Assembly (NCBI RefSeq): GCF_023824315.1 | Contig: NZ_CP098732.1 | Location: forward strand, 2,046,001-2,110,000 | DNA length: 64,000 nt | Direction: 5' to 3' | From: Acinetobacter tibetensis | Lineage (GTDB): Bacteria; Pseudomonadota; Gammaproteobacteria; Pseudomonadales; Moraxellaceae | Shown here: positions 1-9,549 of the stretch, one piece after another | Numbering within the stretch: the stretch's first letter is position 1 | Layout: each line of letters begins with the position of its first letter | The notes under the pieces: model-generated | Databases searched by the model: none | Told to the model about the DNA's origin: nothing | Seen by the model: only the letters and a program-made list of their open reading frames with translations | Position numbers and translations under genes: made by a program

Positions 1-271
<271 letters not shown>

Positions 272-285
272 TTAATCTTGTTCCA

Positions 286-720
286 TTACTCTTGATTGGT
301 TTGTTCTTGGTTGAGATGCTGTTCGCTCAGCTTTTGCGGGGCAATGCCCAAATCTGCAAAAACCTCTTCTGCCATATGCATGGCTGCATTGGCTGCCGGT
401 AGACCTGCATAGAGTGAGCAGTGCAGAATCAATTCTTTTAAGTCGTCCTTAGTCACACCATTGTTAAAACAAGCACGTAAATGCATACGCAATTCGTCTT
501 CACGACCTAGAGACAATAAAATTGCAATCGTCACTAAACTGCGGGTATGGCGTGGCATGCCCGGTCTAGACCACACTTCACCCCACGCAAAACGGCTGAT
601 AAAATTTTGAAAATCTGCATTGAAATCATTTAAGTTCTCAATCGAACGATTCACATGCTTTTCACCTAGCACTTCAGTTCGGACTTTGATCCCTTGTTCA
701 TAGCGTTGTTCATCATTCAT
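286..720 (-). CDS. pcaC: 4-carboxymuconolactone decarboxylase
   Basis: 144 residues, close to the usual size of a single-domain carboxymuconolactone decarboxylase (about 130 residues). It converts 4-carboxymuconolactone to beta-ketoadipate enol-lactone in the protocatechuate branch, in the cytoplasm. The family core is visible: RFAWGEVWSRPGMPRHTRSL around residues 43-62, then LRACFNNGVTKDDLKELILH and YAGLPAANAAMHMAEE. The C-terminal tail is rich in Gln and Glu (HLNQEQTNQE) and is probably disordered. The gene lies 14 bp after pcaK and 26 bp before pcaH in one minus-strand operon. In some bacteria this domain is fused to PcaD as PcaL; here the two are separate. Confidence 0.95.
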   Translation of the reverse strand: MNDEQRYEQGIKVRTEVLGEKHVNRSIENLNDFNADFQNFISRFAWGEVWSRPGMPRHTRSLVTIAILLSLGREDELRMHLRACFNNGVTKDDLKELILHCSLYAGLPAANAAMHMAEEVFADLGIAPQKLSEQHLNQEQTNQE

Positions 721-734
721 GGGAGAATCCTCAA

Positions 735-2090
735 TTAAGTTGCGTCAGTATGTGCAACAAGTGATTTAACAAAAATTGCGACAGCCGCTGTCGTTGCAGG
801 AATCATGAGCAAGCTCAAAATTGCAGTAAATGACCAGTCATTGCCCAGTAAAACTGCGCCGATCCATGCACCAAATACCGCACCGAAACGACCAATTCCA
901 GACATCCACGCCACACCTGTTGCACGGCATTGGGTTGGATAAAAACGAGCGCTGAGTGCTGGCATTGCCGACTGCGCACCATTAATTGCAACACCTGCGC
1001 AAAGCACTAAAATGGCAAGTAAGGTTGGATTTGCTAAGCTCTGCCCTACGGCAAAAGCAAAAATTCCAGCGACAAAATAGAAGCCTGCAATAATGCGGTT
1101 CGGGTTGAAACGGTCCATTGCCCAGCCAATAAATAAAGCACTGAGGACACCGCCAAACTGGAATAAACCACCGATAAATGCAGCACGCTCCATCGTTGCG
1201 CCAGTTTCACGCATTAAGGTTGGTAACCAACTGGTGAGCAGATAAATCATCACCAAACCCATGAAATAGGTCAGCCACAATAAAGCTGTGCCTTTGACAT
1301 ATTTCTGAGAGAACAGCATGCCAAACACACCTTTCTTCTCTGCACCTTCGTTTTTTTCTTCAGGTACATGAAACTCAGTGACACCCTGTACTTTTTCAGG
1401 TGCAATACGCGTTAGAATGTTGCGAACTTTTTCGCTGTCACGACCTTTCACAATCAAGAAACGATAGGATTCTGGCAGGAAGAAAATCACCACGATCATC
1501 AAAATTAGTGGCGACCAACCGCCCAGTAAAAACAAGCTGTGCCAACCAAAAGTTGGGATCAACCAACTGCTGATAAAACCACCTGTCGCCATACCCAAGT
1601 TGTAACCACAGAACATGCAGGTCACGAGTAGCGAGCGAGAGCGCTGTGGGCAATATTCAGAAAATAGCGTGGTTGCATTCGGCATCGCCGCACCCAAACC
1701 AATACCCGTTAAAAAGCGCAGTATCACTAAAGTGTTTAAGTCAGTTGCATATGCCGATGCCAAAGTAAAGCCACCAAAAATCAGCATCGAAATACTTAAA
1801 ACAATCTTGCGCCCAAAGCGGTCAGCGGTTGGACCAGACACCAACGCACCAATAATCATGCCGCCTAAAGCCGCACTCATGACTGGACCCAATTGCGAAC
1901 GGTCTATCCCCCAGTCTTGTGCTAAAGCGGGAGCAATAAAACCCATTGCCGCAGTATCAATACCGTCAACAAAAACAATGAGAAAACATACAATTGCGAT
2001 AAGCCACTGATATTTGCTAATCGGTGCATCATTAATCAGTGCTTGTGCGTCTATACTCGTTTTTTGAGTAGCGTATTCCTGAGACGCCAT
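735..2090 (-). CDS. pcaK: MFS aromatic acid transporter (4-hydroxybenzoate/protocatechuate type)
   Basis: 451-residue major facilitator of the aromatic acid:H+ symporter (AAHS) family, inner membrane, about 12 helices. The AAHS signature DGIDTAAMGF is in the first helix (about residues 42-51), and the loop 2-3 motif GPTADRFGRK lies near residue 86. A second FNPNRI-type loop follows the central hydrophilic stretch (about residues 225-255). It brings 4-hydroxybenzoate or protocatechuate into the cell for the surrounding pathway. It lies between pcaD and pcaC, the position of pcaK in Acinetobacter. The start ATG is preceded by AAGGAGG at about 2098-2104. The substrate is inferred from the family and the operon. 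Confidence 0.93.
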   Translation of the reverse strand: MASQEYATQKTSIDAQALINDAPISKYQWLIAIVCFLIVFVDGIDTAAMGFIAPALAQDWGIDRSQLGPVMSAALGGMIIGALVSGPTADRFGRKIVLSISMLIFGGFTLASAYATDLNTLVILRFLTGIGLGAAMPNATTLFSEYCPQRSRSLLVTCMFCGYNLGMATGGFISSWLIPTFGWHSLFLLGGWSPLILMIVVIFFLPESYRFLIVKGRDSEKVRNILTRIAPEKVQGVTEFHVPEEKNEGAEKKGVFGMLFSQKYVKGTALLWLTYFMGLVMIYLLTSWLPTLMRETGATMERAAFIGGLFQFGGVLSALFIGWAMDRFNPNRIIAGFYFVAGIFAFAVGQSLANPTLLAILVLCAGVAINGAQSAMPALSARFYPTQCRATGVAWMSGIGRFGAVFGAWIGAVLLGNDWSFTAILSLLMIPATTAAVAIFVKSLVAHTDAT

Positions 2091-2132
2091 ACCTGCCTCC
2101 TTGGGCTGAAAGTCCTTTTAAAAATCCTTAAA

Positions 2133-2921
2133 CTATTGAATCGATCCAATAAACTGACTGAGGGTTTGATTAAACAACTCAGGCTGTTCGATATTGGAAA
2201 GATGTGATGCATCAATCACTGTGAGTTCACTCTTTTGAATCTGTTGTTGCATAAAGACACCATCTGCCACTGTCGTGACTGGGTCAAATGCGCCTGCAAT
2301 CACTAAAGTTGGAATCTGAATCTGTTGAATTTGAGTAGATAAATCCGCTTGGGCAAGCGCTTGGCAAGATTCTGCATAGCCCAGTGCTGGCGTAGTCGCT
2401 AAAGACTGAATGGTACGCTGTGCCAAAGCATCATGTTGATAATCAAACTGTTCGCTGAACCAACGGGTATGCGTAGTTTTGACCAAATCTGCTAAGCCAT
2501 TGACTGTCACAGCATCTGCACGGGCATTCCAACCTTCTTCAGTCCAAATTTTGACTGCTGAGTTCGCCACAGTTATGCTATGAAAACGATCCGCATGGTG
2601 AATACCGAGCCATAAAGCCGTCATGCCGCCCATCGAAATTCCACAGAAATGTGCTTTTTCAATGTTTAAACCATCAAGAATATCAATCACATCTTCTGCA
2701 AGATTTTGTACAGTGGTCTGCTCAATCACATCGCTTTGCCCATGACCACGTGTGTCATAAGTCACTACTTTGAACTGCTGTTCAAAAGCAGCAACTTGTG
2801 GCTGCCACATGCCTTTATCTGTACCCAACGAGTTTGAAAATACAATCACAGGCGCATTGTCTTGCCCACTGATTGCAACAGATAAAGTCTTGCCTTGACG
2901 ATTGGTCATCGTGATATTCAC
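2133..2921 (-). CDS. pcaD: 3-oxoadipate enol-lactonase
   Basis: 262-residue alpha/beta hydrolase that hydrolyses beta-ketoadipate enol-lactone to beta-ketoadipate. The nucleophile elbow GISMGGMTALWLG is near residue 94-106 (Ser as nucleophile). VFSNSLGTDKGMW near residue 26 supplies the oxyanion region, and DTRGHGQSD is the conserved strand-4 turn. The C-terminal VIAGAFDPVT and DASHLSNIEQP carry the expected Asp and His of the triad. The ATG overlaps the TGA of pcaB by four bases (2918-2921), which suggests translational coupling. Length matches the family (about 260 residues). The chromosome may carry a second enol-lactonase (catD) elsewhere, which I cannot see here. Confidence 0.95.
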   Translation of the reverse strand: MNITMTNRQGKTLSVAISGQDNAPVIVFSNSLGTDKGMWQPQVAAFEQQFKVVTYDTRGHGQSDVIEQTTVQNLAEDVIDILDGLNIEKAHFCGISMGGMTALWLGIHHADRFHSITVANSAVKIWTEEGWNARADAVTVNGLADLVKTTHTRWFSEQFDYQHDALAQRTIQSLATTPALGYAESCQALAQADLSTQIQQIQIPTLVIAGAFDPVTTVADGVFMQQQIQKSELTVIDASHLSNIEQPELFNQTLSQFIGSIQ

Positions 2922-4273
2922 TTTGCCTCTCCTTTTGCTTCTTGCAACACCGCATCAATCTGGTCTTGAATATTGCCAAGATAAGATTCGGGTTTAAAAA
3001 TTTCTGAAATTTGAACTGCACTAAAATAGGCTTTGACTTGATCGAGTTCAGTCATGACCTCTTTTAAGTGAACACCTTTTTCAACGGCTGTTTTACATGC
3101 TGCTTCCACCACATGATGAGCCTGTAAGCGCCCTAGATGTGGCGCCAATGCCATCATCACCGCTTCTGCCATAATTAAGCCTTGCGTACATTCCAAATTG
3201 CGCTGCATGTTCTCTGCATTAACTTGCATCCCTTGTAACACCTCCAAAGTTCGCTCTAAAGCACCTGCACAGAGTTGGAAAATTTCAGGCAATGCTAGCC
3301 ATTCCGCATGCCATCCTCCTAGACTGCGCTCATGTTCTTGCACCATGCTTTGATACAAACTCGACATCAACACAGGCACACGATTAGCGGCTGCCAAAAC
3401 CGATGCCGCCGCGACAGGATTACGCTTATGTGGCATAGTGGATGAGCCACCACGCCCTTTCGCTGCCGGCTCAAACACTTCTGCAATTTCAGTTTGCATC
3501 ATCAACGACCAGTCACGCGCCATTTTGCCCAGACTACCTGTCACTATCGCGAGAACACTCGCCACTTCGACAATACGGTCTCGCTCACCATGCCAAGTAC
3601 AGCTTGGGACTGAAAGTTGTAACTGCGCTGCAAATGCTTGCACAACTGCTGTGCCTTGTGCTTGTAATGAAGCCAATGAACCGACTGCACCGCCTAATTG
3701 CGCAGTAAAAACACGTGCTTTCATGGCGTCAATACGGGCTAAATCACGACGAAAGGCCGAAGCCCAGCGTGCCAATTTATGCCCCAAAGTAATCGGTAAA
3801 CCTTGCTGCAACCATGTGCGTCCAATCATGACTTGTGAGCGATACTGTTCTGCTTGAGCCAAAGCTGTGCGGTAACATTGGTGAATTAAAGCTTCAACAT
3901 GCGTCATTGCAGCACGACATTGCAAAATACAGGCAGTGTCTAAAATGTCTTGACTGGTTGCGCCCCAATGCACATAACGTGCAGCATCTTCATCATTTTG
4001 TTTCACAATCGCAGTCAATTGCTTCACAAAAGGAATCGCAATATTGCCTGCCAAACCTGTTGCAACCGCTAAAGCATCAAAATCAAGCTGATCGAGTGCA
4101 GTTGATGCAATGTTTGAAATTGCTATTGCCGCAGATTCTGGAATAACACCGACCTGAGCCTGTGCTTTTGCCAAGGCAACTTCAGCCTCAATCATGTAAG
4201 ACACCAAAGCACGATCACTGAAAATTTCAGTCACCTCGTTTTGGTAAAATAAGCTGGCATATAACTGGCTCAT
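2918..4273 (-). CDS. pcaB: 3-carboxy-cis,cis-muconate cycloisomerase
   Basis: 451-residue member of the fumarase/argininosuccinase superfamily. It lactonises 3-carboxy-cis,cis-muconate to 4-carboxymuconolactone. The superfamily signature GGSSTMPHKRNP (about residues 276-287) is intact, as is VHWGATSQDILDTA near residue 101-114, which contains the substrate-binding loop. The family works as a homotetramer with active sites shared between subunits. It is encoded between pcaF (22 bp upstream) and pcaD (4-bp overlap) on the minus strand. Length and motifs fit PcaB better than adenylosuccinate lyase, and the operon settles the call. Confidence 0.95.
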   Translation of the reverse strand: MSQLYASLFYQNEVTEIFSDRALVSYMIEAEVALAKAQAQVGVIPESAAIAISNIASTALDQLDFDALAVATGLAGNIAIPFVKQLTAIVKQNDEDAARYVHWGATSQDILDTACILQCRAAMTHVEALIHQCYRTALAQAEQYRSQVMIGRTWLQQGLPITLGHKLARWASAFRRDLARIDAMKARVFTAQLGGAVGSLASLQAQGTAVVQAFAAQLQLSVPSCTWHGERDRIVEVASVLAIVTGSLGKMARDWSLMMQTEIAEVFEPAAKGRGGSSTMPHKRNPVAAASVLAAANRVPVLMSSLYQSMVQEHERSLGGWHAEWLALPEIFQLCAGALERTLEVLQGMQVNAENMQRNLECTQGLIMAEAVMMALAPHLGRLQAHHVVEAACKTAVEKGVHLKEVMTELDQVKAYFSAVQISEIFKPESYLGNIQDQIDAVLQEAKGEAK

Positions 4274-4295
4274 GATCGCTATCCTTAACTCTGCT

Positions 4296-5501
4296 TTAAA
4301 CCCGCTGAATAATCATTGCAATGCCTTGACCAACCCCAATACACATCGAACACAAGGCATAGGTTCCACCCGTTTGTTCTAATTGGTTTAAAGCCGTGGT
4401 GACTAAACGTGCACCCGATGCACCGAGTGGATGACCAATCGCAATCGCCCCACCATTTGGATTCACTTGAGTCGTATCATCTGCCAGACCGAGGTCACGG
4501 GTAACCGCCAGTGCCTGTGCCGCAAACGCTTCATTCAGCTCAATCACATCCATCTGTTCAAGGCTAAGATTGGCTTGTTTAAGAAGCTTCTTAATCGCTG
4601 GCGCTGGGGCAAAGCCCATGATGCGCGGTTCAACCCCCACAGCCGTAGATGCAATAATCTTGGCACGGGGTTTGAGGTTGTACTGTTGAATCACCTGTTC
4701 TGACGCAATCAGTACAGCAGCCGCACCGTCATTGATGCCTGACGCGTTTCCCGCTGTGACGGTGCCTTCTGCTGTGACGACTGGCTTCAGTTTAGCCAAA
4801 CCTTCTAATGTGGTCGATGCACGAGGATGTTCATCTGTGTCAACCACAATCGGATCACCCTTACGCTGCGCAATACTTACAGGGACGATCTCATGTGTAA
4901 AAAAGCCTTGAGCTTGCGCGGTTGCTGTGCGCTGTTGACTCGTCAAGGCAAACTGGTCTTGATCTGCACGATCAATATGAAATTGTTGTGCCACATTCTC
5001 TGCGGTCTGTGGCATGGTCTCTACACCATATATGGCTTTCAGCTTAGGATTGATAAAACGCCATCCCATGGTGGTGTCTTCAATCTTCTGGCTACGCCCA
5101 TAAGCGGTTTCCGACTTGCCCATGACAAAAGGTGCACGAGACATGCTTTCCACACCCCCTGCAATGATCAGGTTTGCTTCACCCGCTTTAATCGCACGTG
5201 CTGCCATCGCAATCGCATCCAACGATGAACCACATAGACGGTTGATGGTGGTTGCTGGAACTTCAACCGGTAAGCCTGCAAGCAGTGCAGACATACGACC
5301 CACATTACGGTTGTCTTCACCGGCTTGGTTGGCGCAGCCGTAGATCACGTCATCAACTTGGGTCCAATCGACACTGGGATTACGTTGCATCAAGGCTTGA
5401 ATCGGTACGGCACCCAAGTCATCGGCACGGACTGGAGCGAGTCCACCCGCATAACGGCCGAATGGGGTACGGATGGCATCGATGATATAAGCGTCTTTCA
5501 T
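4296..5501 (-). CDS. pcaF: Beta-ketoadipyl-CoA thiolase
   Basis: 401-residue thiolase that cleaves 3-oxoadipyl-CoA to succinyl-CoA and acetyl-CoA, the last step of the pathway. I start it at the ATG at 5499-5501 ([20 protein letters not shown]), the conserved N-terminus. A longer frame reaches back to 5666, but only by reading through an intergenic repeat. The acylated Cys is in [16 protein letters not shown] near residue 90. [12 protein letters not shown] and the second active-site Cys in [10 protein letters not shown] are near the C-terminus. AGAG ahead of the ATG (5507-5510) is a modest ribosome site. The 130-bp gap to pcaJ is the widest in the operon and holds the repeat described at 5517-5624. 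Confidence 0.95.
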   Translation of the reverse strand: MKDAYIIDAIRTPFGRYAGGLAPVRADDLGAVPIQALMQRNPSVDWTQVDDVIYGCANQAGEDNRNVGRMSALLAGLPVEVPATTINRLCGSSLDAIAMAARAIKAGEANLIIAGGVESMSRAPFVMGKSETAYGRSQKIEDTTMGWRFINPKLKAIYGVETMPQTAENVAQQFHIDRADQDQFALTSQQRTATAQAQGFFTHEIVPVSIAQRKGDPIVVDTDEHPRASTTLEGLAKLKPVVTAEGTVTAGNASGINDGAAAVLIASEQVIQQYNLKPRAKIIASTAVGVEPRIMGFAPAPAIKKLLKQANLSLEQMDVIELNEAFAAQALAVTRDLGLADDTTQVNPNGGAIAIGHPLGASGARLVTTALNQLEQTGGTYALCSMCIGVGQGIAMIIQRV

Positions 5502-5516
5502 ATCTATTCTTCTCTT

Positions 5517-5624
5517 AATCCTCCCCCTTGCGAAGCTATGCTTCTCATCCTTTAAAAAGGAGGGAGACTCACCGCACTTGTTGCTGGAAAAGTCTCCCTT
5601 TAGCAAAGGGGGATTTAGGGGATT
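5517..5624. repeat. Intergenic palindromic repeat, copy 1
   Basis: About 108 bp between pcaJ and pcaF. The ends are inverted versions of one another: one end reads AATCCTCCCCCTT, the other AAAGGGGGATTTAGGGGATT. Inside are further inverted A/G-rich segments (AAAAAGGAGGGAGACT and AGTCTCCCTTTAGC). The same ends and layout occur at 22346-22447, so this is a dispersed element resembling a small MITE or REP-type repeat. It has no coding capacity of its own. It is transcribed inside the pca operon and could fold into a long stem-loop in that mRNA. Confidence 0.75.
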
Positions 5625-5631
5625 CCAATCA

Positions 5632-6288
5632 TTAATTCTGTTGTGTCGCATCCACCAACGGAGCACCCGTCATCGCCTGCAATTCTGCAAAGCTTAGACC
5701 GTCGACTTTCTCAATCACTTTTAAGCCTTCAGCAGTGACATCAATCACGCACAGGTCGGTATAGATACGGTCGACACATTTCAAACCTGTCGCGGGATAG
5801 CTCAATTCAGCCACGATCTTCGGTTCACCTTGTTTGGTCACATGGTCGGTGGTGATAAAGACCTTCTTAGCACCGACGGCTAAGTCCATTGCACCACCCA
5901 CAGCCGGAATTGCATCGGGTGCGCCGGTATGCCAATTGGCCAAATCCCCATTGGCCGCGACTTGGAAGGCACCGAGAACCGCAATATCCAAATGCCCACC
6001 CCGCATCATGGCAAACGAGTCCCCATGATGGAAAAAGGCTCCGCCTTGTAACATGGTCACGTATTCTTTGCCTGCGTTGATCAGTTCAGGATCTTCCTCA
6101 CCTGCGGCGGGCGGTGGACCAAAAGCCAATAAACCATTTTCAGAATGTAAGAACACGTCTTTGTCTGAAGGCAGGTAGCTGGCAATCTTGGTCGGTAAGC
6201 CAATACCGAGATTGACATAAGCGCCATCAGGAATATCTTGTGCCACACGTTCTGCAATTTGGTTACGGCTGAGTTTTTGATAGCTCAT
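5632..6288 (-). CDS. pcaJ: 3-oxoadipate CoA-transferase subunit B
   Basis: 218 residues, the beta subunit of succinyl-CoA:3-oxoadipate CoA-transferase. It pairs with PcaI to activate beta-ketoadipate. The start is the ATG at 6286-6288 (MSYQKLSRNQIAERVAQDIP), preceded by GGGAGAAC; an in-frame extension to 6348 would overlap pcaI and lacks family similarity. VNLGIGLPTKI near residue 25-35 is conserved. HSENGLLAFGP near residue 48-58 contains the catalytic Glu of this subunit. The gene begins 13 bp after the end of pcaI. A paralogous pair (catIJ) may exist elsewhere in such genomes; context assigns this one to pca. Confidence 0.95.
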   Translation of the reverse strand: MSYQKLSRNQIAERVAQDIPDGAYVNLGIGLPTKIASYLPSDKDVFLHSENGLLAFGPPPAAGEEDPELINAGKEYVTMLQGGAFFHHGDSFAMMRGGHLDIAVLGAFQVAANGDLANWHTGAPDAIPAVGGAMDLAVGAKKVFITTDHVTKQGEPKIVAELSYPATGLKCVDRIYTDLCVIDVTAEGLKVIEKVDGLSFAELQAMTGAPLVDATQQN

Positions 6289-6301
6289 GATGTTCTCCCG
6301 A

Positions 6302-6982
6302 TTACACAGCCACAGGTTCAGGTTGAACCTGTACCACATGTTGAACAAAAATACCTGCGGTGATGATGTGTTCAGGGTCTAATTCACCCAGTTCCACCAC
6401 TTCAGACACTTGAGCAATGGTTACATTGGCTGCCATGGCCATGATTGGGCCGAAGTTACGTGCCGATTTGCGGTAGACCAGATTGCCCCAACGGTCGCCT
6501 TGCTGGGCTTTAATCAAAGCGAAGTCGGCTTTGATTGGATATTCCAGTACATAATCTTTACCGTCGATGTGACGGGTTTCTTTGCCTTCGGCCAATAAGG
6601 TGCCATAACCTGTTGGGGTGAAGACTGCGCCGAGTCCCATGCCCGCAGCTTGAATACGGCAGGCTAAATTGCCTTGAGGGACCAGTTCCAATTCGATTTT
6701 GCCTGCACGATAGAGTTCATCGAAGACCCAAGAGTCGGACTGACGCGGGAACGAACAAATGACTTTTTTCACGGCACCCGCTTTGAGTAATTTAGCCAGA
6801 CCATAGTCACCATTACCAGCATTGTTGCTGACGATGGTGAGGTCTTTAATGCCGAGTTGAATTAAGCCATCGATCAGTTCAGCAGGTTGTCCTGCTGTAC
6901 CAAAACCACCGATCATGATGGTTGAGCCGTCTTGTATCTGGGAGAGCGCTTCCATTAAGGTCGCTGCACTTTTATCTATCAT
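6302..6982 (-). CDS. pcaI: 3-oxoadipate CoA-transferase subunit A
   Basis: 226-residue alpha subunit of succinyl-CoA:3-oxoadipate CoA-transferase, first gene of the pca operon. I chose the ATG at 6980-6982 (MIDKSAATLMEALSQIQDGS) because it follows TGGAGTTATCTA and matches the family's N-terminus; the frame stays open to 7051. The glycine-rich MIGGFGTAGQPAELIDGLIQ and IVSNNAGNGDYGLAKLL are the CoA-transferase family I alpha signatures. The promoter region is shared with the divergent pcaU and contains the PcaU-type operator at 7151-7187. Induction by protocatechuate through PcaU is known from Acinetobacter and inferred here. Confidence 0.95.
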   Translation of the reverse strand: MIDKSAATLMEALSQIQDGSTIMIGGFGTAGQPAELIDGLIQLGIKDLTIVSNNAGNGDYGLAKLLKAGAVKKVICSFPRQSDSWVFDELYRAGKIELELVPQGNLACRIQAAGMGLGAVFTPTGYGTLLAEGKETRHIDGKDYVLEYPIKADFALIKAQQGDRWGNLVYRKSARNFGPIMAMAANVTIAQVSEVVELGELDPEHIITAGIFVQHVVQVQPEPVAV

Positions 6983-7150
6983 TAGATAACTCCATTGTGC
7001 ATCATGCAAAATTTGAAAAGGCACGGAAACCCAACTTATACTGGAGAGCAATTCAGCTAAAACAACATTCCCTAGTCTTTTAGTTCGATTTCCTTATCCG
7101 TTCATTTTTTATCATTTTTTAGCGCTGGACTAGATAGCTACAGGCGCTTT

Positions 7151-7190
7151 TGTTCGATGATCGAACATTTTTACTTATTATCGAACAAAA
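7151..7190. promoter_or_regulatory. PcaU-type operator in the pcaI-pcaU intergenic region
   Basis: A perfect inverted repeat, TGTTCGAT-G-ATCGAACA at 7151-7167, is followed by a third half-site, ATCGAACA at 7180-7187. This layout of three copies of one half-site, two as a palindrome and one spaced, is the one described for PcaU of Acinetobacter. It lies between divergent pcaI and pcaU and so can control both. The half-site at 7180-7187 repeats the right arm of the palindrome exactly. Confidence 0.85.
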
Positions 7191-7261
7191 CCTGATTTTT
7201 TCAGTCAGATTTCACGCTATAGTAAAAATATAAACACAATACATATCAGGAAAGTATCTAA

Positions 7262-8086
7262 ATGAATGAGGAATTGCACAAAACTGAAAGATGGCTTGAA
7301 AATAAAGACAATAAAAAAATCATTCGACATGAAGATTTTGTGGCTGGCATCAGTAAAGGTATGGCAATTCTGGATTGTTTTGGCGCTGACCGTCATCGTT
7401 TAAATATTTCAATGGCTGCTGAACGGACTGGGATGACCCGCGCGGCAGCACGGCGCCACTTACTCACCCTTGAGTATTTGGGCTATTTAGAATCGGATGG
7501 TCATTATTTTTATTTAACCCCTAAAATTTTAAAATTCTCAGGTGCTTATCTCGGTGGTGCACAACTTCCTAAAATATCTCAACCGCTATTGAATCTACTG
7601 ACCAACCAAACGTCTTTAATCTTTTCTGTGATGGTACTGGATGGATATGAAGCCATTACCATTGCACGTAGCGCTGCACATCAACAAACAGATCGTGTTA
7701 ACCCCTATGGTTTACACTTAGGAAATCGTTTACCCGCACATGCAACATCCGCAGGGAAAATTTTATTGGCTCATCTGGAACCGAATGAGCAACATGAATG
7801 GCTTGAAAAATATCCACTACAACGTTTAACCAAATACACCCATACTGACAATGCAACATTTTTAAACTTGCTGCATGAAATCAAAGAACAAGACTGGTGC
7901 TATTCTTGTGAAGAACATGAGTTAGGTGTCCATGCGCTTGCCGTACCGATTTATCAACAAAGATCTAAAGTGATTGCCGCATTGAATATTGTGTCCCCGA
8001 CTACCCGTACCACTAAGGAATACCTGATTCAGCATATTCTACCTTTGTTACAAGAAACGGCACGTGAGTTGCGCAATATTTTATAA
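7262..8086 (+). CDS. pcaU: IclR-family regulator of the pca operon
   Basis: 274 residues. The N-terminal winged helix-turn-helix (about residues 30-90) includes GMAILDCFGADRHRLNISMA and ERTGMTRAAARRHLLTLEYL. The C-terminal IclR effector domain has the family's RLPAHATSAGKILLA segment and the EEHELGVHALAVPI segment. It is divergent from pcaI, as pcaU is in Acinetobacter. There it activates pca genes with protocatechuate and represses its own expression. AGGAAAG lies about 8 bases before the ATG. The close relative PobR is alike in sequence but would sit beside pobA, which is absent here. Confidence 0.94.
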   Translation: MNEELHKTERWLENKDNKKIIRHEDFVAGISKGMAILDCFGADRHRLNISMAAERTGMTRAAARRHLLTLEYLGYLESDGHYFYLTPKILKFSGAYLGGAQLPKISQPLLNLLTNQTSLIFSVMVLDGYEAITIARSAAHQQTDRVNPYGLHLGNRLPAHATSAGKILLAHLEPNEQHEWLEKYPLQRLTKYTHTDNATFLNLLHEIKEQDWCYSCEEHELGVHALAVPIYQQRSKVIAALNIVSPTTRTTKEYLIQHILPLLQETARELRNIL

Positions 8087-8171
8087 AAAGCCTAGATAAA
8101 TAATCCAAGTCTATAGGCTTATTGTGACGCTTTAATCGTAGAAAATTTGTTGAGTTATTTTATGACCTGCC

Positions 8172-8212
8172 AAAAAGAAAAACCGCTCAGTTATCGCGGT
8201 TTTTCTTTTTAT
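8172..8212. terminator. Bidirectional intrinsic terminator between pcaU and the permease
   Basis: A perfect 15-bp inverted repeat (8172-8186 with 8196-8210), a 9-base loop and T-rich flanks on both strands. It can end transcription of pcaU from the left and of the minus-strand permease gene from the right. Confidence 0.9.
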
Positions 8213-8217
8213 TCACT

Positions 8218-9540
8218 TTACTCAAATGCCACCTTTTTATGCGTGAATCGACTATAGAAAAATACAAGCAACCCCAATAAATATAGGCAACCCGACAGCA
8301 ATAATAATGATACACCTGCCGCATAAAGCAACCATGCTGCATAGATGACTGCGACTGCGGCAATCCAAATATGCTTACTACGTTTATGTTTCACAGATTC
8401 TTTTAAATAGAATGCAGAAACCAAAAAGTATGGCAGTAAAATCATTACTGATGAAATCAGCAATAATTGCGTATAGTTTTTATCAAAGAAACACACCGCA
8501 ATCAAAGAAATTTGCACCACAATAGACGTCAGCCAAAGTGAGGCAATCGGCACACCATTCTGATTGATTTTTAAAAACAGAGAAGGAAAAGCTTTATTTT
8601 TTGCAGCTAAAAATGGAATTTCCGTTGCAAATAAAGTCCAACTTAAATAAGAAGAACTAACCGAAATAATCAAACCTAGCGTAATAATAATGGTACCAGG
8701 CAGCCCAATCAGTTGCTCCAATATGGTTGCCATAGAAGGGTTATGCATATTGGCAATTTCAGCTCGCCCTGTTACACCATAAGCCAGTACCGTCACCATG
8801 ACATAGAAACTCAATGCCAGCAGCACACCCAAAACAGTTGCACGACCAATATCTTGTCTATTCTTGGCGCGGGACGATAAAACTACAGCGCCCTCAATAC
8901 CCGTAAATACCCATAAGGTAATTAGCATGAGATTACGCACCTGTTCCCAAACAGGCAACTGTAAAGAAAAGTCGATAAAGTTGAGTTTGAATAAATCAAG
9001 CTGGAAGGCAACAAAGCCGCAGGCAATAAAAATCACCAAAGGGACAATCTTGGCAATCGTCGCAATAAGATTCACCAATGCTGCTTCTTTAATCCCCTGA
9101 CTCACCAGCCAATGTACAATCCAGACAAAGATTGATGAACCAATCAATGCATACAGGGTATTGCCTTCACCAAAATACACATGCTCTGGACTATCAGTAA
9201 ATAAACCCACACCAGAAAAGGCAATTACCACATATCCAACAATGCCTATGGTGGTACAAAGCCAATAGCCCCATGCAGAACAAAAGCCAATTAATTCACC
9301 AAAACCTTCTCGGGCATAATTATAAATACCACCATCCAAATCAGGTCTTTGCCGTGTTAAAAAAAGCAGTGCAAAGGCAAGAAATAGAATTCCTACGCCT
9401 GTTATAAGCCAAGCCATTAGCAAGGCTTGGCCATTTGCGACTGCAGCCATGTTTTGTGGCAAACTAAATACCCCTGAACCCACCATAGAACTAAACACTA
9501 AGGCGGTTAAGGAAAGTAAGCCAATTTTAGCTGTAGACAT
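8218..9540 (-). CDS. APC-superfamily amino acid permease/antiporter
   Basis: 440 residues, about 12 membrane helices, inner membrane. The first helix carries the APC substrate-binding signature SMVGSGVFSLPQNMA (about residues 18-32). The DLDGGIYNYAREGFGELIGF stretch near residue 68-87 is typical of basic amino acid/polyamine antiporters (ArcD/LysI type). The gene lies 9 bp downstream of a homocysteine S-methyltransferase gene on the same strand, so the two are probably one transcript. In Escherichia coli a permease (MmuP) paired with MmuM imports S-methylmethionine. By context this protein could do that, but its sequence looks closer to arginine/lysine antiporters, so I leave the substrate open. 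Confidence 0.8.
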   Translation of the reverse strand: MSTAKIGLLSLTALVFSSMVGSGVFSLPQNMAAVANGQALLMAWLITGVGILFLAFALLFLTRQRPDLDGGIYNYAREGFGELIGFCSAWGYWLCTTIGIVGYVVIAFSGVGLFTDSPEHVYFGEGNTLYALIGSSIFVWIVHWLVSQGIKEAALVNLIATIAKIVPLVIFIACGFVAFQLDLFKLNFIDFSLQLPVWEQVRNLMLITLWVFTGIEGAVVLSSRAKNRQDIGRATVLGVLLALSFYVMVTVLAYGVTGRAEIANMHNPSMATILEQLIGLPGTIIITLGLIISVSSSYLSWTLFATEIPFLAAKNKAFPSLFLKINQNGVPIASLWLTSIVVQISLIAVCFFDKNYTQLLLISSVMILLPYFLVSAFYLKESVKHKRSKHIWIAAVAVIYAAWLLYAAGVSLLLLSGCLYLLGLLVFFYSRFTHKKVAFE

Positions 9541-9549
9541 AAGAAAATC

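Noticed and set aside
3438..3857. Plus-strand ORF inside pcaB
   Set aside because: It lies wholly within a well-supported gene on the other strand, with no ribosome site or family similarity.
5502..5666. N-terminal extension of pcaF by 55 codons
   Set aside because: It is produced by reading through the intergenic repeat, and the conserved thiolase N-terminus begins at the ATG at 5501.
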